This document shows positions 36,220-46,104 of a stretch of 64,000 nt of DNA, piece by piece; within the stretch, counting starts at the first letter, position 1; each line of letters opens with the position of its first letter. Below the pieces are notes generated by a model. The model saw only the letters and a program-made list of their open reading frames with translations, was not told the DNA's origin and did no database searches. Origin of the DNA: Firmicutes bacterium HGW-Firmicutes-2 (GTDB taxonomy: Bacteria > Bacillota > Clostridia > Lachnospirales > Vallitaleaceae); NCBI GenBank assembly GCA_002841495.1, contig PGZV01000010.1:51657-115656 (forward strand), in the 5' to 3' direction. The translations under genes were made by a program, and so were the position numbers.

Positions 36220-37581
36220 TTACTCTACCAGCATTTCTTTGGCTTTTATATAAATGGCGCATTCCACCCTTTTCTTTTCCAGTTCACAACCGATTTCATA
36301 GGTTGCAAGTAAATCACCATGAAAATTAAAGGAATTGGCACTACAGCCACCACTACAATAGAATTTAGCCCAACATTTTCTGCACGCATCTTTTGCATAA
36401 ACATTACAACCTCTAAAGGCATCTTGTTTTAAGGTGTTGGTGATGCCTTGATCGACGTTACCTAATAGGAACTCATCAATACCCACAAATTGATGACACG
36501 GATACAAGTCACCGGTCGGTGTTACAGCTAGATACTCAATTCCCGACCCACACCCGGCTAAACGTTTGGCAACACATGGTCCTTGTGATAAATCAATCAT
36601 AAAATGGAAGAAATTAAAATCTTTATGACTTTCTTTATAATCCATTTTTGCGAGTGCCAATTTTTCATACTGATCTTTCAAATAAGTAAGATCTTCTTCC
36701 TTAATAGCATAATTCATTTCATCCGGTGCAACCACCGGTTCAACCGATATTTGCTCAAAACCTTCATCAGCGAGGTGCAACACGTCTTCTGAGAAATCCA
36801 TATTATCATGAGTAAAAGTGCCTCTAACATAATAATTTTTTTGTCCTCGTGCTTCTACAAAAGCCTTGAACTTGGGCATTATCAGATCATAACTACCTTT
36901 GCCGTTAGGTGTTGGACGCATTTTATCATGAATCTCTTTGCGGCCATCTACTGATAAAACAACATTATGCATGTGTTCATTCATAAATGCAGTATTATCA
37001 TCATTTAACAATACGCCATTGGTGGTCAAAGTAAATCTAAAATGCTTATTTTTTTCCTGTTCTAAACTTCTGGCATAGTGTACGGTTTCTTTCACCATCT
37101 CAAAATTCATCAAAGGTTCGCCACCAAAAAAATCAATCTCTAAATTACGACGGTTTCCTGAGTGAGCCACCAAAAAGTCAATCGCTTTTTTTGCAACTTC
37201 AAAAGGCATCAAATCACGATCACCATGATACTCACCTTCTGATGCAAAGCAATAGGTACATGCTAAATTACAATCATGGGCGACATGAAGACATAGTGCT
37301 TTTACGACTGTACTACGGTTTTTAAAGTCAACCACGACTTGTTCATAATCATCCTTAGCAAAGAGCAGCCCCTCACTCATGAGTTTATTAATCTCATCAC
37401 CGACCTGAGTCAACAATTCTTTGTCATATTTTGCTTCCAGTTTATTCATGGCTTCTTCCATACTTGCGCCAACATCTAAATCATGAATTAAATCATAACT
37501 CATATCATCTACCACATGAATCGAACCACTGTTGATATCCATGACGATATTCATATCTTGCATCTTATACTGATGTATCAT
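36220..37581 (-). CDS. scfB: SCIFF peptide maturase, radical SAM/SPASM protein
   Basis: This 453-residue enzyme installs thioether cross-links in the six-cysteine SCIFF precursor encoded immediately upstream. An N-terminal precursor-binding region (about 1-95) precedes the radical SAM core with CNLACTYC (cluster motif CxxxCxxC) and FFGGEPLMNF. The C-terminal SPASM domain carries further cluster cysteines in CGSGIEYLAV, YPCHQF, CRKCWAKFYCSGGC and IGCELEKK. The close homologue CteB makes such bonds in its peptide CteA. The neighbours scfA, secDF and yajC are the conserved context for SCIFF loci. Confidence 0.95.
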   Translation of the reverse strand: MIHQYKMQDMNIVMDINSGSIHVVDDMSYDLIHDLDVGASMEEAMNKLEAKYDKELLTQVGDEINKLMSEGLLFAKDDYEQVVVDFKNRSTVVKALCLHVAHDCNLACTYCFASEGEYHGDRDLMPFEVAKKAIDFLVAHSGNRRNLEIDFFGGEPLMNFEMVKETVHYARSLEQEKNKHFRFTLTTNGVLLNDDNTAFMNEHMHNVVLSVDGRKEIHDKMRPTPNGKGSYDLIMPKFKAFVEARGQKNYYVRGTFTHDNMDFSEDVLHLADEGFEQISVEPVVAPDEMNYAIKEEDLTYLKDQYEKLALAKMDYKESHKDFNFFHFMIDLSQGPCVAKRLAGCGSGIEYLAVTPTGDLYPCHQFVGIDEFLLGNVDQGITNTLKQDAFRGCNVYAKDACRKCWAKFYCSGGCSANSFNFHGDLLATYEIGCELEKKRVECAIYIKAKEMLVE

Positions 37582-37669
37582 TACATTACCCTTTCAAGGA
37601 AAAGGCGTTGATCTTCTATTCTCAACTACCTTAAGTCAATCTGATTTAAATATGTTGTCTCTGTAGTAC

Positions 37670-37706
37670 AAAAAGAAACTGAAAGAGACCTTCGTCTTTT
37701 CAGTTT
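37670..37706 (-). terminator. Attenuator between scfA and scfB
   Basis: AAACTGAAA.GAC pairs with GTC.TTTCAGTTT around a GAAG loop and is followed by TTTTT on the minus strand. Sitting between precursor and maturase genes, it would stop most transcripts after scfA and let fewer reach scfB and secDF. Confidence 0.7.
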
Positions 37707-37764
37707 ACCTTAGGCAGCCTATACGAATATACAAACTATATCAAGAAGCTGTGATGTTCCACTG

Positions 37765-37914
37765 CTATCTCATTTTTTCATTTTCGCAAGATTGATTACC
37801 TACGGTGCAGGACGTCTTACAAGCTGATTGACATGAAGTTTGACATTCTCCGCATCCACCATGTTTTAATGTTTCTTTTAGTACAGTTGCATTTAGTGTT
37901 TTTATATGCTTCAT
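37765..37914 (-). CDS. scfA: SCIFF ranthipeptide precursor (six cysteines in forty-five)
   Basis: A 49-residue precursor with cysteines at residues 21, 24, 28, 32, 36 and 43. The segments MKHIKTLNATVL, CGECQTSCQSACKTSC and TVGNQSC match the near-invariant SCIFF signature. The peptide is cross-linked by its radical SAM maturase; its biological role is unknown, with quorum sensing proposed in clostridia. ATG at 37914 is chosen because GGAGG lies seven bases away; an ATG at 37920 is only one base from it. A promoter TATAAT is visible near 38000. The maturase follows after an attenuator hairpin. Confidence 0.95.
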   Translation of the reverse strand: MKHIKTLNATVLKETLKHGGCGECQTSCQSACKTSCTVGNQSCENEKMR

Positions 37915-38144
37915 TTTCATTCCTCCAATTGTTTTTGGTTATTCTACAATCTGAATAAAGTAAGCTTAACATCCAACGAAAAGCCCGACTTTTAACTGAA
38001 TCATTATAACATATTCCCTTAAGGAATAAAACCCTTATTTCACGTATAAACCTAGAATCTCCAAACAACCTATAACATACAACATTCAAATATGATATAA
38101 TATACCCCACTAATAACAATCCACATAGAGATAAGGTGAACAAA

Positions 38145-39026
38145 ATGAAAACCATCGATCTTCACAGCCATACGAATGCCTCTGATGGCACCTACAGCCC
38201 AAAGCAATTGGTGGATTACGCTCATGTTAAAGGACTAAGTGCCCTTGCCATTACTGACCATGATACAACTGAAGCCTTAACTGAAGCCAAGTCACATGCT
38301 CTTAAGTACCCGGATCTTGAGATTATTTCCGGTATAGAGTTTTCCACACACTCTGATCTATGTTCCTCGGACATACACATATTGGCTTATTACATCCAAG
38401 AAGACGACCCATTATTTCAAGAGCAGTTAACACAATTGATTGCTTCTAGAATGCATCGAAACGAAAAAATGATTCAAAAAATGCAAGATGGCGGTTTGAA
38501 TATTACCATGGAAGATGTTCTTGCCACTTCTGATGACGGTATTATCACAAGAGCCCACTTTGCTAAAGCTATGGAAAATCTAGGTATTGTCAAAAATATG
38601 CGCAAGGCTTTTGATAAGTATATAGGCAATGACGGTCGCTTTTATATTGAACGGGAAAAAGTGACCCAACAAATGGCCATCCAAATGATACTAGATAATG
38701 GTGGCGTCCCTGTTTTGGCCCATCCTGTACTTTATAAGCTGAATTTAAAAACCTTAGATCACCTTCTTGGTGAACTGGTAAATTATGGTTTACAAGGTAT
38801 TGAAGGTATCTACACAACTTATAAAACCCATGAAACCCAATATATAAAAACCATGGCAAAAGAACATGGTCTTATTGTCACAGGTGGTTCTGACTTTCAT
38901 GGCGACCACAAGCCCGGTATAGACCTTGGAACCGGCTATGGAGACTTGCAGATACCTTATGCCATAAGAGATGAACTCTACCAAGCGCATTTAAATAACC
39001 AAAAAAGAAGGCTATCTCAGAGTTGA
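38145..39026 (+). CDS. PHP-domain phosphoesterase (YciV/RNase AM-like)
   Basis: A 293-residue metal-dependent phosphoesterase. PHP motifs are IDLHSHTNASDGTYSP (motif I), ALAITDHDTTEAL (II), ISGIEFSTH, VLAHPVLYKLN and VTGGSDFHGDHKPGI. This group includes the 3',5'-nucleoside-bisphosphate phosphatase and 5'-3' exoribonuclease YciV, so a role in nucleotide or RNA-end turnover is likely. The start at 38145 follows AAGGTG; a GTG at 38136 is also in frame. The plus-strand gene interrupts the usual minus-strand yajC-scfA order. Confidence 0.92.
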   Translation: MKTIDLHSHTNASDGTYSPKQLVDYAHVKGLSALAITDHDTTEALTEAKSHALKYPDLEIISGIEFSTHSDLCSSDIHILAYYIQEDDPLFQEQLTQLIASRMHRNEKMIQKMQDGGLNITMEDVLATSDDGIITRAHFAKAMENLGIVKNMRKAFDKYIGNDGRFYIEREKVTQQMAIQMILDNGGVPVLAHPVLYKLNLKTLDHLLGELVNYGLQGIEGIYTTYKTHETQYIKTMAKEHGLIVTGGSDFHGDHKPGIDLGTGYGDLQIPYAIRDELYQAHLNNQKRRLSQS

Positions 39027-39042
39027 GGCGGCCTTCTTTAAG
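39002..39042. terminator. Terminator between the PHP gene and yajC
   Basis: AAGAAGGC and GCCTTCTT pair, with an inner CTCA/TGAG helix, and T residues follow on the plus strand. The stem overlaps the last codons of the PHP gene. Confidence 0.75.
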
Positions 39043-39060
39043 TTTTTCATATAAATCGTC

Positions 39061-39402
39061 TTATTCTTCTTCTGATTTTACAATGGATAAGTCCGGTTCT
39101 GCTTTTGATATAATACCGGCACGTTGTACAGGGACTCTGACACTTTTGTTTGTGCCAAGTTCTACAATAACAATATCATTTACTGTATCAACAACTTTTC
39201 CATAAATTCCGGCACTCAGTAAAACTGAATCACCGACTGCAATAGAATTTTGTAGAGCTTCTGTTTCTTTTTGTCTTTTTTTCTGAGGTCTAATCAAAAC
39301 AAACCACATAAATGCAAATAAAGCTCCGTAAAGTAAAAGTGAATACATTATGCCTGAACCACCGGCACCTGTTCCTGCTTCAAGTAATGGTAAAAAATTC
39401 AT
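39061..39402 (-). CDS. yajC: Preprotein translocase subunit YajC
   Basis: YajC is a single-pass membrane partner of SecDF in protein export. The 113-residue protein has one helix (about 20-38, YSLLLYGALFAFMWFVLI) followed by the hallmark RPQKKRQKETEALQNSI and the beta domain VGDSVLLSAGIYGKVV. A strong AGGAGG site precedes it. It lies 136 bp after tgt, the usual order. Confidence 0.96.
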   Translation of the reverse strand: MNFLPLLEAGTGAGGSGIMYSLLLYGALFAFMWFVLIRPQKKRQKETEALQNSIAVGDSVLLSAGIYGKVVDTVNDIVIVELGTNKSVRVPVQRAGIISKAEPDLSIVKSEEE

Positions 39403-39538
39403 ATATTGCCTCCTAAGGATTCCTGTTATATATTCATAATAACTTTCTTAAGCTTACACATTAAAAAGACTTGTGTCAACACTTTTATAGAATTTTAAGA
39501 TGTGTATACCTTTACTGACAGGCTTTTGAACCCGTTTT

Positions 39539-40666
39539 CTACTTAGAGTTCATACCTTCAATCTTTGCTTTTTTATAGTCTTGATAAACACCCTTTTCAA
39601 TGGCTTCTCTAATTTCTTCCATCATGGTGTTATAAAAATACAGATTATGCATGACACACAATCGCATACCAAGCATCTCTTTTGCCTTCATCAAATGTCT
39701 GATATATGCCCTACTATAGGTCTTACATGCTTCACAACCACATCCTTCTTCAATCGGTCTTTCGTCCAATTCGAATTTAGCATTATAAACATTCATTTTA
39801 CCATGATTGGTATAGACATGACCATGGCGACCGTTTCTGGTTGGATAGACGCAGTCAAAAAAATCAACACCTCGTTCTACGGCCTCCAGAATATTCTCCG
39901 GTGTACCAACGCCCATCAGATAGGTCGGTTTATTCTCAGGCATATAAGGCACTGTGGATTCCAATATTCTATACATTTCATCATGGCTCTCACCAACGGC
40001 TAATCCACCTATTGCATAACCGTCAAGGTTCATATCTCCGATAACTTTTGCATGTTCAATCCGTAAATCATCGTAGACACCGCCTTGATTAATACCAAAA
40101 AGCATCTGCTTATTGTTAATGGTGGAATCGAGACCGTTTAAACGGGTCAGTTCAATCCTACAACGTTCCAGCCATCGGGTTGTTCGATCTACAGAGTCTA
40201 TGACATATTTACGTGTTGCAGGAATTGGTGGACATTCATCAAAAGCCATGGCAATGGTTGAGCTTAGATTGGATTGAATCTGCATACTTTCTTCCGGACC
40301 CATAAATATTTTATGCCCGTCAATATGTGATGAGAAGTAAACCCCTTCTTCTTTGATTTTTCTAAGGGCTGCCAATGAAAATACCTGAAAACCACCGGAA
40401 TCTGTAAGGATAGGTCGGTCCCAAACCATAAACTTATGTAAACCGCCCAGTTTTTTAATGGTGGTATCACCTGTTCGTACATGAAGATGGTAGGTATTGG
40501 ACAGTTGTACCTGACATTTGATTTCTTTTAGGTCATTGGTGGATACACCACCCTTTATTGCCGCTGCTGTTCCTACATTCATAAAGACCGGTGTCTGTAT
40601 AGGACCATGTACCGTGTGAAAAGTACCTCGCTTGGCCATACCGTCCTTCTTTAGTAATTCATACAT
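39539..40666 (-). CDS. tgt: tRNA-guanine transglycosylase
   Basis: Tgt swaps the wobble guanine of certain tRNAs for a queuosine precursor. The catalytic region LTDSGGFQVFSL, AFDECPP and the LAVGESHDEM segment are present, and the zinc site CGCEACKTYSRAYIRHL with the downstream His completes the C-terminal motif. Length is 375 residues. No other queuosine gene is in the window. It follows the FAD-dependent protein by 48 bp on the same strand and leads to yajC. Confidence 0.97.
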   Translation of the reverse strand: MYELLKKDGMAKRGTFHTVHGPIQTPVFMNVGTAAAIKGGVSTNDLKEIKCQVQLSNTYHLHVRTGDTTIKKLGGLHKFMVWDRPILTDSGGFQVFSLAALRKIKEEGVYFSSHIDGHKIFMGPEESMQIQSNLSSTIAMAFDECPPIPATRKYVIDSVDRTTRWLERCRIELTRLNGLDSTINNKQMLFGINQGGVYDDLRIEHAKVIGDMNLDGYAIGGLAVGESHDEMYRILESTVPYMPENKPTYLMGVGTPENILEAVERGVDFFDCVYPTRNGRHGHVYTNHGKMNVYNAKFELDERPIEEGCGCEACKTYSRAYIRHLMKAKEMLGMRLCVMHNLYFYNTMMEEIREAIEKGVYQDYKKAKIEGMNSK

Positions 40667-40714
40667 AACACATTTACCTCTCGTTTCCGTTGTTGGATGA
40701 AAACTGTCAATTAC

Positions 40715-42094
40715 TTACATCTCATTGTTCTTATAAGCTTCCTTTAATTGTTGGGCTACATAGATACCACTGGCTGCCGCTTGGGATAAGGAGTGGGTAA
40801 CGCCTGAACAATCACCAAGTATATAAAGCCCTTTTATAATGGTTTCCAAGTTCTGATCCACTTCCACCTTAGAGTTGTAGAACTTCACTTCAACACCATA
40901 AAGTAATGTATCTTCATTAGCGGTACCGGGTGCAATTTTATCCAGTGCATAGATCATCTCTACAATATTATCCAGTTGTCGTTTAGGTAAGACCAGACTC
41001 AAATCACCAGGGGTTGCATGTAAGGTTGGGGTGGTAAAGCATTTGAGCATACGTCTTTTTGAACTTCTTCTTCCTTTTATCAGATCTCCAAAACGCTGCA
41101 TAATAACCCCACCACCAAGCATATTGCTTAGGCGAGCGATGTGTTCACCATACTCATTGCTGTTTTTAAAGGGCTCAGTGAATTTATTCGTGACCAACAA
41201 AGCAAAGTTCGTATTTTCTGTATGCTTAGAAGGATCTGAGTAACTGTGTCCATTAACGGTCACGATGTCACCATAGTTCTCTGTCACGACTTCACCGTAA
41301 GGGTTCATACAAAATGTTCGCACCAAGTCATTATAACGGTCTGTCCGATAGACAATCTTACTCTCATAGACTTGGTCTGTGATTTCTTTAAACACAAGTG
41401 CCGGTAATTCTACACGTACACCGATGTCCACTCGGTTGTTTTCTGTTTCAATGCCAAATTGGTCACAAATCTTATTAATCCAATTGGAGCCGGTTCGGCC
41501 TGTTGCAAGAATAAGTTTTTTACTTTCAAAAGTCTGATCTTTAGTCTTAATAACAAAATGATCCTCTAGTTTTTCTACTGTCTCTGCTTCTGTTTCGAAC
41601 AAGATGGTCATTTTATCTTTGATAAAATCATACATCTGACCGGCTATAACAAAATTACGATCCGTACCAAGATGTCGTACCTTAGCATCAAGAAGATGTA
41701 AATCGTGCTTAAGAGCTTCTGCTTTCAATGTACTGTTACCTGTTGAATAGAGCTTCGCTTCAGCGCCACCCATCTCTAAGTTAATTTGATCCACATACCA
41801 CATAAGATCAATGGCTTCTTTTTCACCGATATAACGGTACAGCTCACCACCAAAATTATTGGTAATGTTGTATTTACCATCTGAAAAACCACCAGCGCCA
41901 TAAAAACCTTCCATAATGCTACAGGTTTTACATTTGCATGGTATGGTGGGATTTTTGGTCTTCGGACAGAATCGTTTGTCTAAAGCATAGCCCTTCTCAA
42001 TCATCAATATTTCCATACCCGGATTATCCTTGGCAAATTCATAGGCCGCAAAAATACCTGCCGCACCAGCACCGATTAATATTACATCATACAT
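40715..42094 (-). CDS. Uncharacterized FAD-dependent dehydrogenase
   Basis: A 459-residue flavoprotein. The N-terminal Rossmann fold reads DVILIGAGAAGIFAAYEFA (GxGxxG). The segment KNPTIPCKCKTCSIM, with clustered cysteines (C-x-C-x-x-C), then GFYGAGGFSDGKYN is typical of an uncharacterized FAD dehydrogenase family of Firmicutes, distantly related to HI0933/YtfN-like proteins. LILATGRTGSNWI marks the second FAD strand, and YILGDCSGVTHSLSQAAASG the C-terminal FAD site. The substrate is unknown. AGGTG precedes the start. It is upstream of tgt. Confidence 0.85.
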   Translation of the reverse strand: MYDVILIGAGAAGIFAAYEFAKDNPGMEILMIEKGYALDKRFCPKTKNPTIPCKCKTCSIMEGFYGAGGFSDGKYNITNNFGGELYRYIGEKEAIDLMWYVDQINLEMGGAEAKLYSTGNSTLKAEALKHDLHLLDAKVRHLGTDRNFVIAGQMYDFIKDKMTILFETEAETVEKLEDHFVIKTKDQTFESKKLILATGRTGSNWINKICDQFGIETENNRVDIGVRVELPALVFKEITDQVYESKIVYRTDRYNDLVRTFCMNPYGEVVTENYGDIVTVNGHSYSDPSKHTENTNFALLVTNKFTEPFKNSNEYGEHIARLSNMLGGGVIMQRFGDLIKGRRSSKRRMLKCFTTPTLHATPGDLSLVLPKRQLDNIVEMIYALDKIAPGTANEDTLLYGVEVKFYNSKVEVDQNLETIIKGLYILGDCSGVTHSLSQAAASGIYVAQQLKEAYKNNEM

Positions 42095-42310
42095 AGTTAC
42101 ACCTCTTTATTCCTTCTATCGTTATCTTTCATGTCATTATTTCACCCCATTATATCATTTATCGTAAAGGATAAAAAGATATAACTTCAATAAAGAAGCT
42201 GTCTCTTACCCTCCGATGCTTACATGTTAAGTGCCTCTTACTTGCTTTATCACTTTAAATTGATTATAATCAAAGCTACCACAAACGAAATTGTAAAGGA
42301 GGATTACTCT

Positions 42311-43411
42311 ATGCCAGGATCAATATTTGGTACATTATTTAGAATATCTACTTGGGGTGAGTCTCATGGTCAAGGCGTCGGTGTTGTTATAGACGGTTGT
42401 CCTGCAGGATTGCCACTAGAAGTGCGAGACATACAACTTGAATTAAATAAAAGAAAACCCGGTCAAAATAAATACGCTTCACCTAGGAAAGAAAATGACA
42501 AGGTCGAAATCCTATCCGGTGTTTTTGAAGGTATTACAACCGGTACACCTATATCACTCATGGTAAAAAACACAGATCAGCGTCCAAAGGATTACTCTAA
42601 CATTGTGGATGTCTATCGACCCGGACATGCGGATTTTACTTTTGATGAAAAGTATGGGCTTCGGGATTATCGAGGCGGCGGACGTTCTTCTGCGCGTGAA
42701 ACCATTGGTCGCGTTGCTGCTGGTGCTATCGCCAAGAAAATACTGAAGGAATTTGGTATAACTTTACTTGGCTATACAAGATCTGTTGGACCTGTTATCG
42801 TCGATATGGCTGATTTTGATGCATCTCAGATTAGTGAAAACCTATTTAGAATGCCGGATGAAGCAAAAGCAATAGAAGCCGGACACTATGTAGATGACAT
42901 TATAAAAGAAGGCAACTCCATAGGCGGCACCATAGAATGTGTTGTAACGGGCGTTCCAACCGGACTTGGAGAGACAGTTTTTGACAAATTGGATGCTAAT
43001 TTGGCTAAAGCTGTCATGTCCATCGGTGCCATCAAAGCTGTCGAAATCGGTGCCGGTGTTGGTGTTTCTGATAAAAAAGGCTTCGATAACAACGACTTCT
43101 CTCGTTATGAAGACGGAAAGCTGATAAAAGAAACCAACCATGCCGGTGGTATTGTAGGTGGTATGAGCGATGGCAGCCCAATTATTGTAAGGGCTACGGT
43201 TAAGCCTACCGCATCCATCCATATTGTTCAACCCAGTGTCACGAAGCAAAAGGAAAACAATGAGATTATGATTGAAGGTCGTCACGACCCCGTCATCGTC
43301 CCAAGAGCTGTTACCATATTAGAAGCTATGACAGCATTGGTTCTTGTGGATGCACTGATGATGAACATGACCGCTAAAATGGATTACCTTAGAAAAATAT
43401 ATACAAATTAA
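42311..43411 (+). CDS. aroC: Chorismate synthase
   Basis: AroC makes chorismate from EPSP, the last common step of aromatic amino-acid synthesis, and needs reduced FMN. The N-terminus GTLFRISTWGESHG is motif 1, DYRGGGRSSARETIGRVAAG is motif 2, and HDPVIVPRAVTILEAM is motif 3. The start at 42311 is fixed by AAAGGAGG; the open frame reaches back to 42224 without similarity. Length is 366 residues. It stands alone, divergent from the FAD protein gene, with a strong terminator. Confidence 0.97.
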   Translation: MPGSIFGTLFRISTWGESHGQGVGVVIDGCPAGLPLEVRDIQLELNKRKPGQNKYASPRKENDKVEILSGVFEGITTGTPISLMVKNTDQRPKDYSNIVDVYRPGHADFTFDEKYGLRDYRGGGRSSARETIGRVAAGAIAKKILKEFGITLLGYTRSVGPVIVDMADFDASQISENLFRMPDEAKAIEAGHYVDDIIKEGNSIGGTIECVVTGVPTGLGETVFDKLDANLAKAVMSIGAIKAVEIGAGVGVSDKKGFDNNDFSRYEDGKLIKETNHAGGIVGGMSDGSPIIVRATVKPTASIHIVQPSVTKQKENNEIMIEGRHDPVIVPRAVTILEAMTALVLVDALMMNMTAKMDYLRKIYTN

Positions 43412-43427
43412 AAAAGCATATTAAATA

Positions 43428-43461
43428 AAACAAGGACCTGAAATTAGGTCCTTGTTTTTTC
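43428..43461 (+). terminator. Terminator of aroC
   Basis: AACAAGGACCT and AGGTCCTTGTT form an 11-bp perfect stem around GAAATT, followed by TTTTTT. Confidence 0.92.
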
Positions 43462-43509
43462 TATGATTAAGAACGTTCTGGAACTGTTTGCTTTACTAAC
43501 GGATTATAC

Positions 43510-45822
43510 TCATAATACATCAAATTCAAACTTCAAATCCTCAATTGATTGAGGTTTTGAGAACAAATAGCCTTGGCCATATAAACATGTATTATTCAAA
43601 AGAAATATAGCCTCATCTATGCTTTCTATACCCTCTGCTATAACAGACAGGCTCATATTTTCACACATTTGAATAATGGACTTGATTACTTGTTCAGCCA
43701 TCTTATTATCTGTAATCGCCTCAATAAACGACTTATCGATTTTCACAAAATCCAGAGGTATTTTTGATAAATAACTCAAAGAAGAATACCCTATACCAAA
43801 ATCATCTAAGGAAATTTTGATACCCATTTTCCTAAGATTCAATAATGTTTCAATATTCTTGTTAAAATTATTCATGACAACCCGTTCAGTAATTTCAATT
43901 TCTATATTACAGGGATTCACTTGATAATTCATAAGTATATACTCAAGCTTACTTATAAAATCATCTTGTTCTAATGTTTTTGATGTTATATTTATAGAAA
44001 TCGGAAATAATTTAAGATTATGAATTTGCCTACTTCTTAGTAGTTGACATGCCGCCTCTATCACATAATAATCAATATCAATGATTAAGGCCGTTGTCTC
44101 AGCTATGGGTATAAACTCATCCGGCATAATAAGCCCTTTATCCGGATGCTTCCATCGAATAAGTGCTTCCGTTTTTACAACTTTTTGACTGCCTAATGCA
44201 ACAATTGGTTGATACAATAAATAAAATTGTTTTTCTCTTATTGCTCTTGCAATAGATAGCCTCATTTCAGAATCATAATTTAATTCATCCAACATGGTTT
44301 CACTAAATCGCTTAATACTGGAATGATTATCTTTTTTTGCATATTTGGTTGCTGCCATTGCTGCATTAATTAAATCAATATAGGAGGGATTATCCATCAT
44401 AAAACTATATCCGATGCTGACTACAAAATGATTGTCTAATGATTTTTTCTCTTCGAAATCTTCAAGAAAGTTTGATATTTTTTCTTCAAATTCAGATGTT
44501 ATGATATTCATCGTATCCGGTATGAGTATAGCAAAAGCATTATCCGTATACTTATACAAAACACTATTTGCAGGTACAAACAGCTTAAGTCTTTTCACAA
44601 CTTTTTCAATAATTGTAGCATATATATCTGAGCGCTTATTCTTTGTGTTAATAAGCTCATCCACTTCGATCATCATAAGACCCATTTTATCCTTGTTATG
44701 CTCCGTGTTTATTAGTATGTGATAGTCTTCTTCAAATACTATGGCATTAGGTAATGAAGTATCAACATCAAAATAAGTGAGTGACTTAATTCTGTCCATC
44801 AACACATTAAAGCTATTACCTAACCGTCCGATCTCATCTTGTCGATTGAATTTGGCTCTAACTGAAAAGTCACCTTCTGACCCTCTTAACATAAGTTGGT
44901 CCAATTCATGTATCGGCCTAGATGCCTGTCTGATTGCTATGTAGGTAAATATCATGATGAAAAGAGAAAAAATAAAGGAGAACAATAAAGAATAATACAG
45001 TAAGTTTCTGACAGGTTGTAACATATTATACTCTGAGATTACATTATAAAGTCCCCACTGATAATCGCCAATCTGACTGTACAGAATATAGTAGTTCTCA
45101 TTTTCGTAATTTTGTATTTTAACGCCGTAGGCATTATTGCTTTCATTATGAATAAAATCACGAAGTTCATCTTCAAAATTATGATCCTTAAACCAAGTGC
45201 CACCCATCTCTGAATAAATGACACTTCCACCAGATGAAATTATAAACCTTTGAGATGATTGCTTGAGACCCGTAGTCTTAATATCTTCAAAAAGTGAGGC
45301 CATCTCCAATCGACCAAGTATTGCACCAACGACATCTTCATAAGAATCCACTATGGGTACAGCAGCAACAATAACAGGTTCACCCGTTTTACGACTGATT
45401 AGCATCTCAGATATCGCCGATTGACCCATTAATGCTTTTTGGATATATATACGGTCGCTAAGATCCAGAACTGTACCATCAAAATACTTTGCATGGCCTT
45501 CTATATCGACCATTGCAATCTCATCGTAAAAGCCCTCAAAATTACGATCTATTAGCTCAAGTTGTTCTTCCCATTCCATCAAGTTAATATAGGGGATATT
45601 AGATATACTATTTAATGGCTTAATATAGCTTGCTATGATTCTTTCAAGAAGTATTGAGGTTTCATTAGTTGTAATGCTAAGCGTATCCAAGCTGTTTTTA
45701 ATAACATATCTGCCATATATGATATATGTTCCAAAAATAAATATTAACTGAATAATAATAATCGCAATGAAAGAAAGAATAGTAATGCGAACTCTCAAAC
45801 TTTTATTCAACATTTTAAACAT
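43510..45822 (-). CDS. Membrane sensor with degenerate GGDEF and active-looking EAL domain
   Basis: A 770-residue c-di-GMP phosphodiesterase candidate. Two membrane helices (about 10-35 and 280-300) bracket an extracellular dCache-like domain; a HAMP segment (ASRPIHELDQLMLRG) follows. The GGDEF domain is degenerate: the active loop reads YTDNAFAI instead of GGDEF, so no cyclase activity is expected. The EAL domain keeps catalytic and metal residues: TEALIRW, the Asn of ININITS, IEITE, LDDFGIGYSSL, FVKIDKSF, AEGIES and GYLFSKP. The start has AAGGTGGT upstream. It is divergent from a GGDEF cyclase gene 350 bp away. Confidence 0.93.
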   Translation of the reverse strand: MFKMLNKSLRVRITILSFIAIIIIQLIFIFGTYIIYGRYVIKNSLDTLSITTNETSILLERIIASYIKPLNSISNIPYINLMEWEEQLELIDRNFEGFYDEIAMVDIEGHAKYFDGTVLDLSDRIYIQKALMGQSAISEMLISRKTGEPVIVAAVPIVDSYEDVVGAILGRLEMASLFEDIKTTGLKQSSQRFIISSGGSVIYSEMGGTWFKDHNFEDELRDFIHNESNNAYGVKIQNYENENYYILYSQIGDYQWGLYNVISEYNMLQPVRNLLYYSLLFSFIFSLFIMIFTYIAIRQASRPIHELDQLMLRGSEGDFSVRAKFNRQDEIGRLGNSFNVLMDRIKSLTYFDVDTSLPNAIVFEEDYHILINTEHNKDKMGLMMIEVDELINTKNKRSDIYATIIEKVVKRLKLFVPANSVLYKYTDNAFAILIPDTMNIITSEFEEKISNFLEDFEEKKSLDNHFVVSIGYSFMMDNPSYIDLINAAMAATKYAKKDNHSSIKRFSETMLDELNYDSEMRLSIARAIREKQFYLLYQPIVALGSQKVVKTEALIRWKHPDKGLIMPDEFIPIAETTALIIDIDYYVIEAACQLLRSRQIHNLKLFPISINITSKTLEQDDFISKLEYILMNYQVNPCNIEIEITERVVMNNFNKNIETLLNLRKMGIKISLDDFGIGYSSLSYLSKIPLDFVKIDKSFIEAITDNKMAEQVIKSIIQMCENMSLSVIAEGIESIDEAIFLLNNTCLYGQGYLFSKPQSIEDLKFEFDVL

Positions 45823-46104
45823 ATTTGTACCACCTTATGTAAGTATATTTAGTACATGAACGCCCATTATTGCATACAAAACGCTCTTATGTATGTTTGC
45901 TTATATCTTTAATCAAAGACTTATCATCATTTTGAGGCACACCTTATAATATGTCAACTCTATTAAACAAACTACATGAAAAACTGTGTAAACAACATTT
46001 TTTAGACGTATTTATTCATTCCGTAGTCATAAATCATCACTTACGCCACCCATTCGTGATGAGGTATAATAGTCCTATAATGCGGATAAAATGCACTGGG
46101 ACTA
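45823..46104. other. Spacer between the EAL and GGDEF genes
   Basis: This spacer holds no gene I can support; a 64-codon plus-strand frame at 45951 lacks a ribosome binding site and similarity. The main structure is the inverted repeat AATAGTCC/GGACTATT (46067-46107), with an inner TGC/GCA pairing, next to the cyclase promoter. It does not match the c-di-GMP-I or -II riboswitch consensus. Confidence 0.5.
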
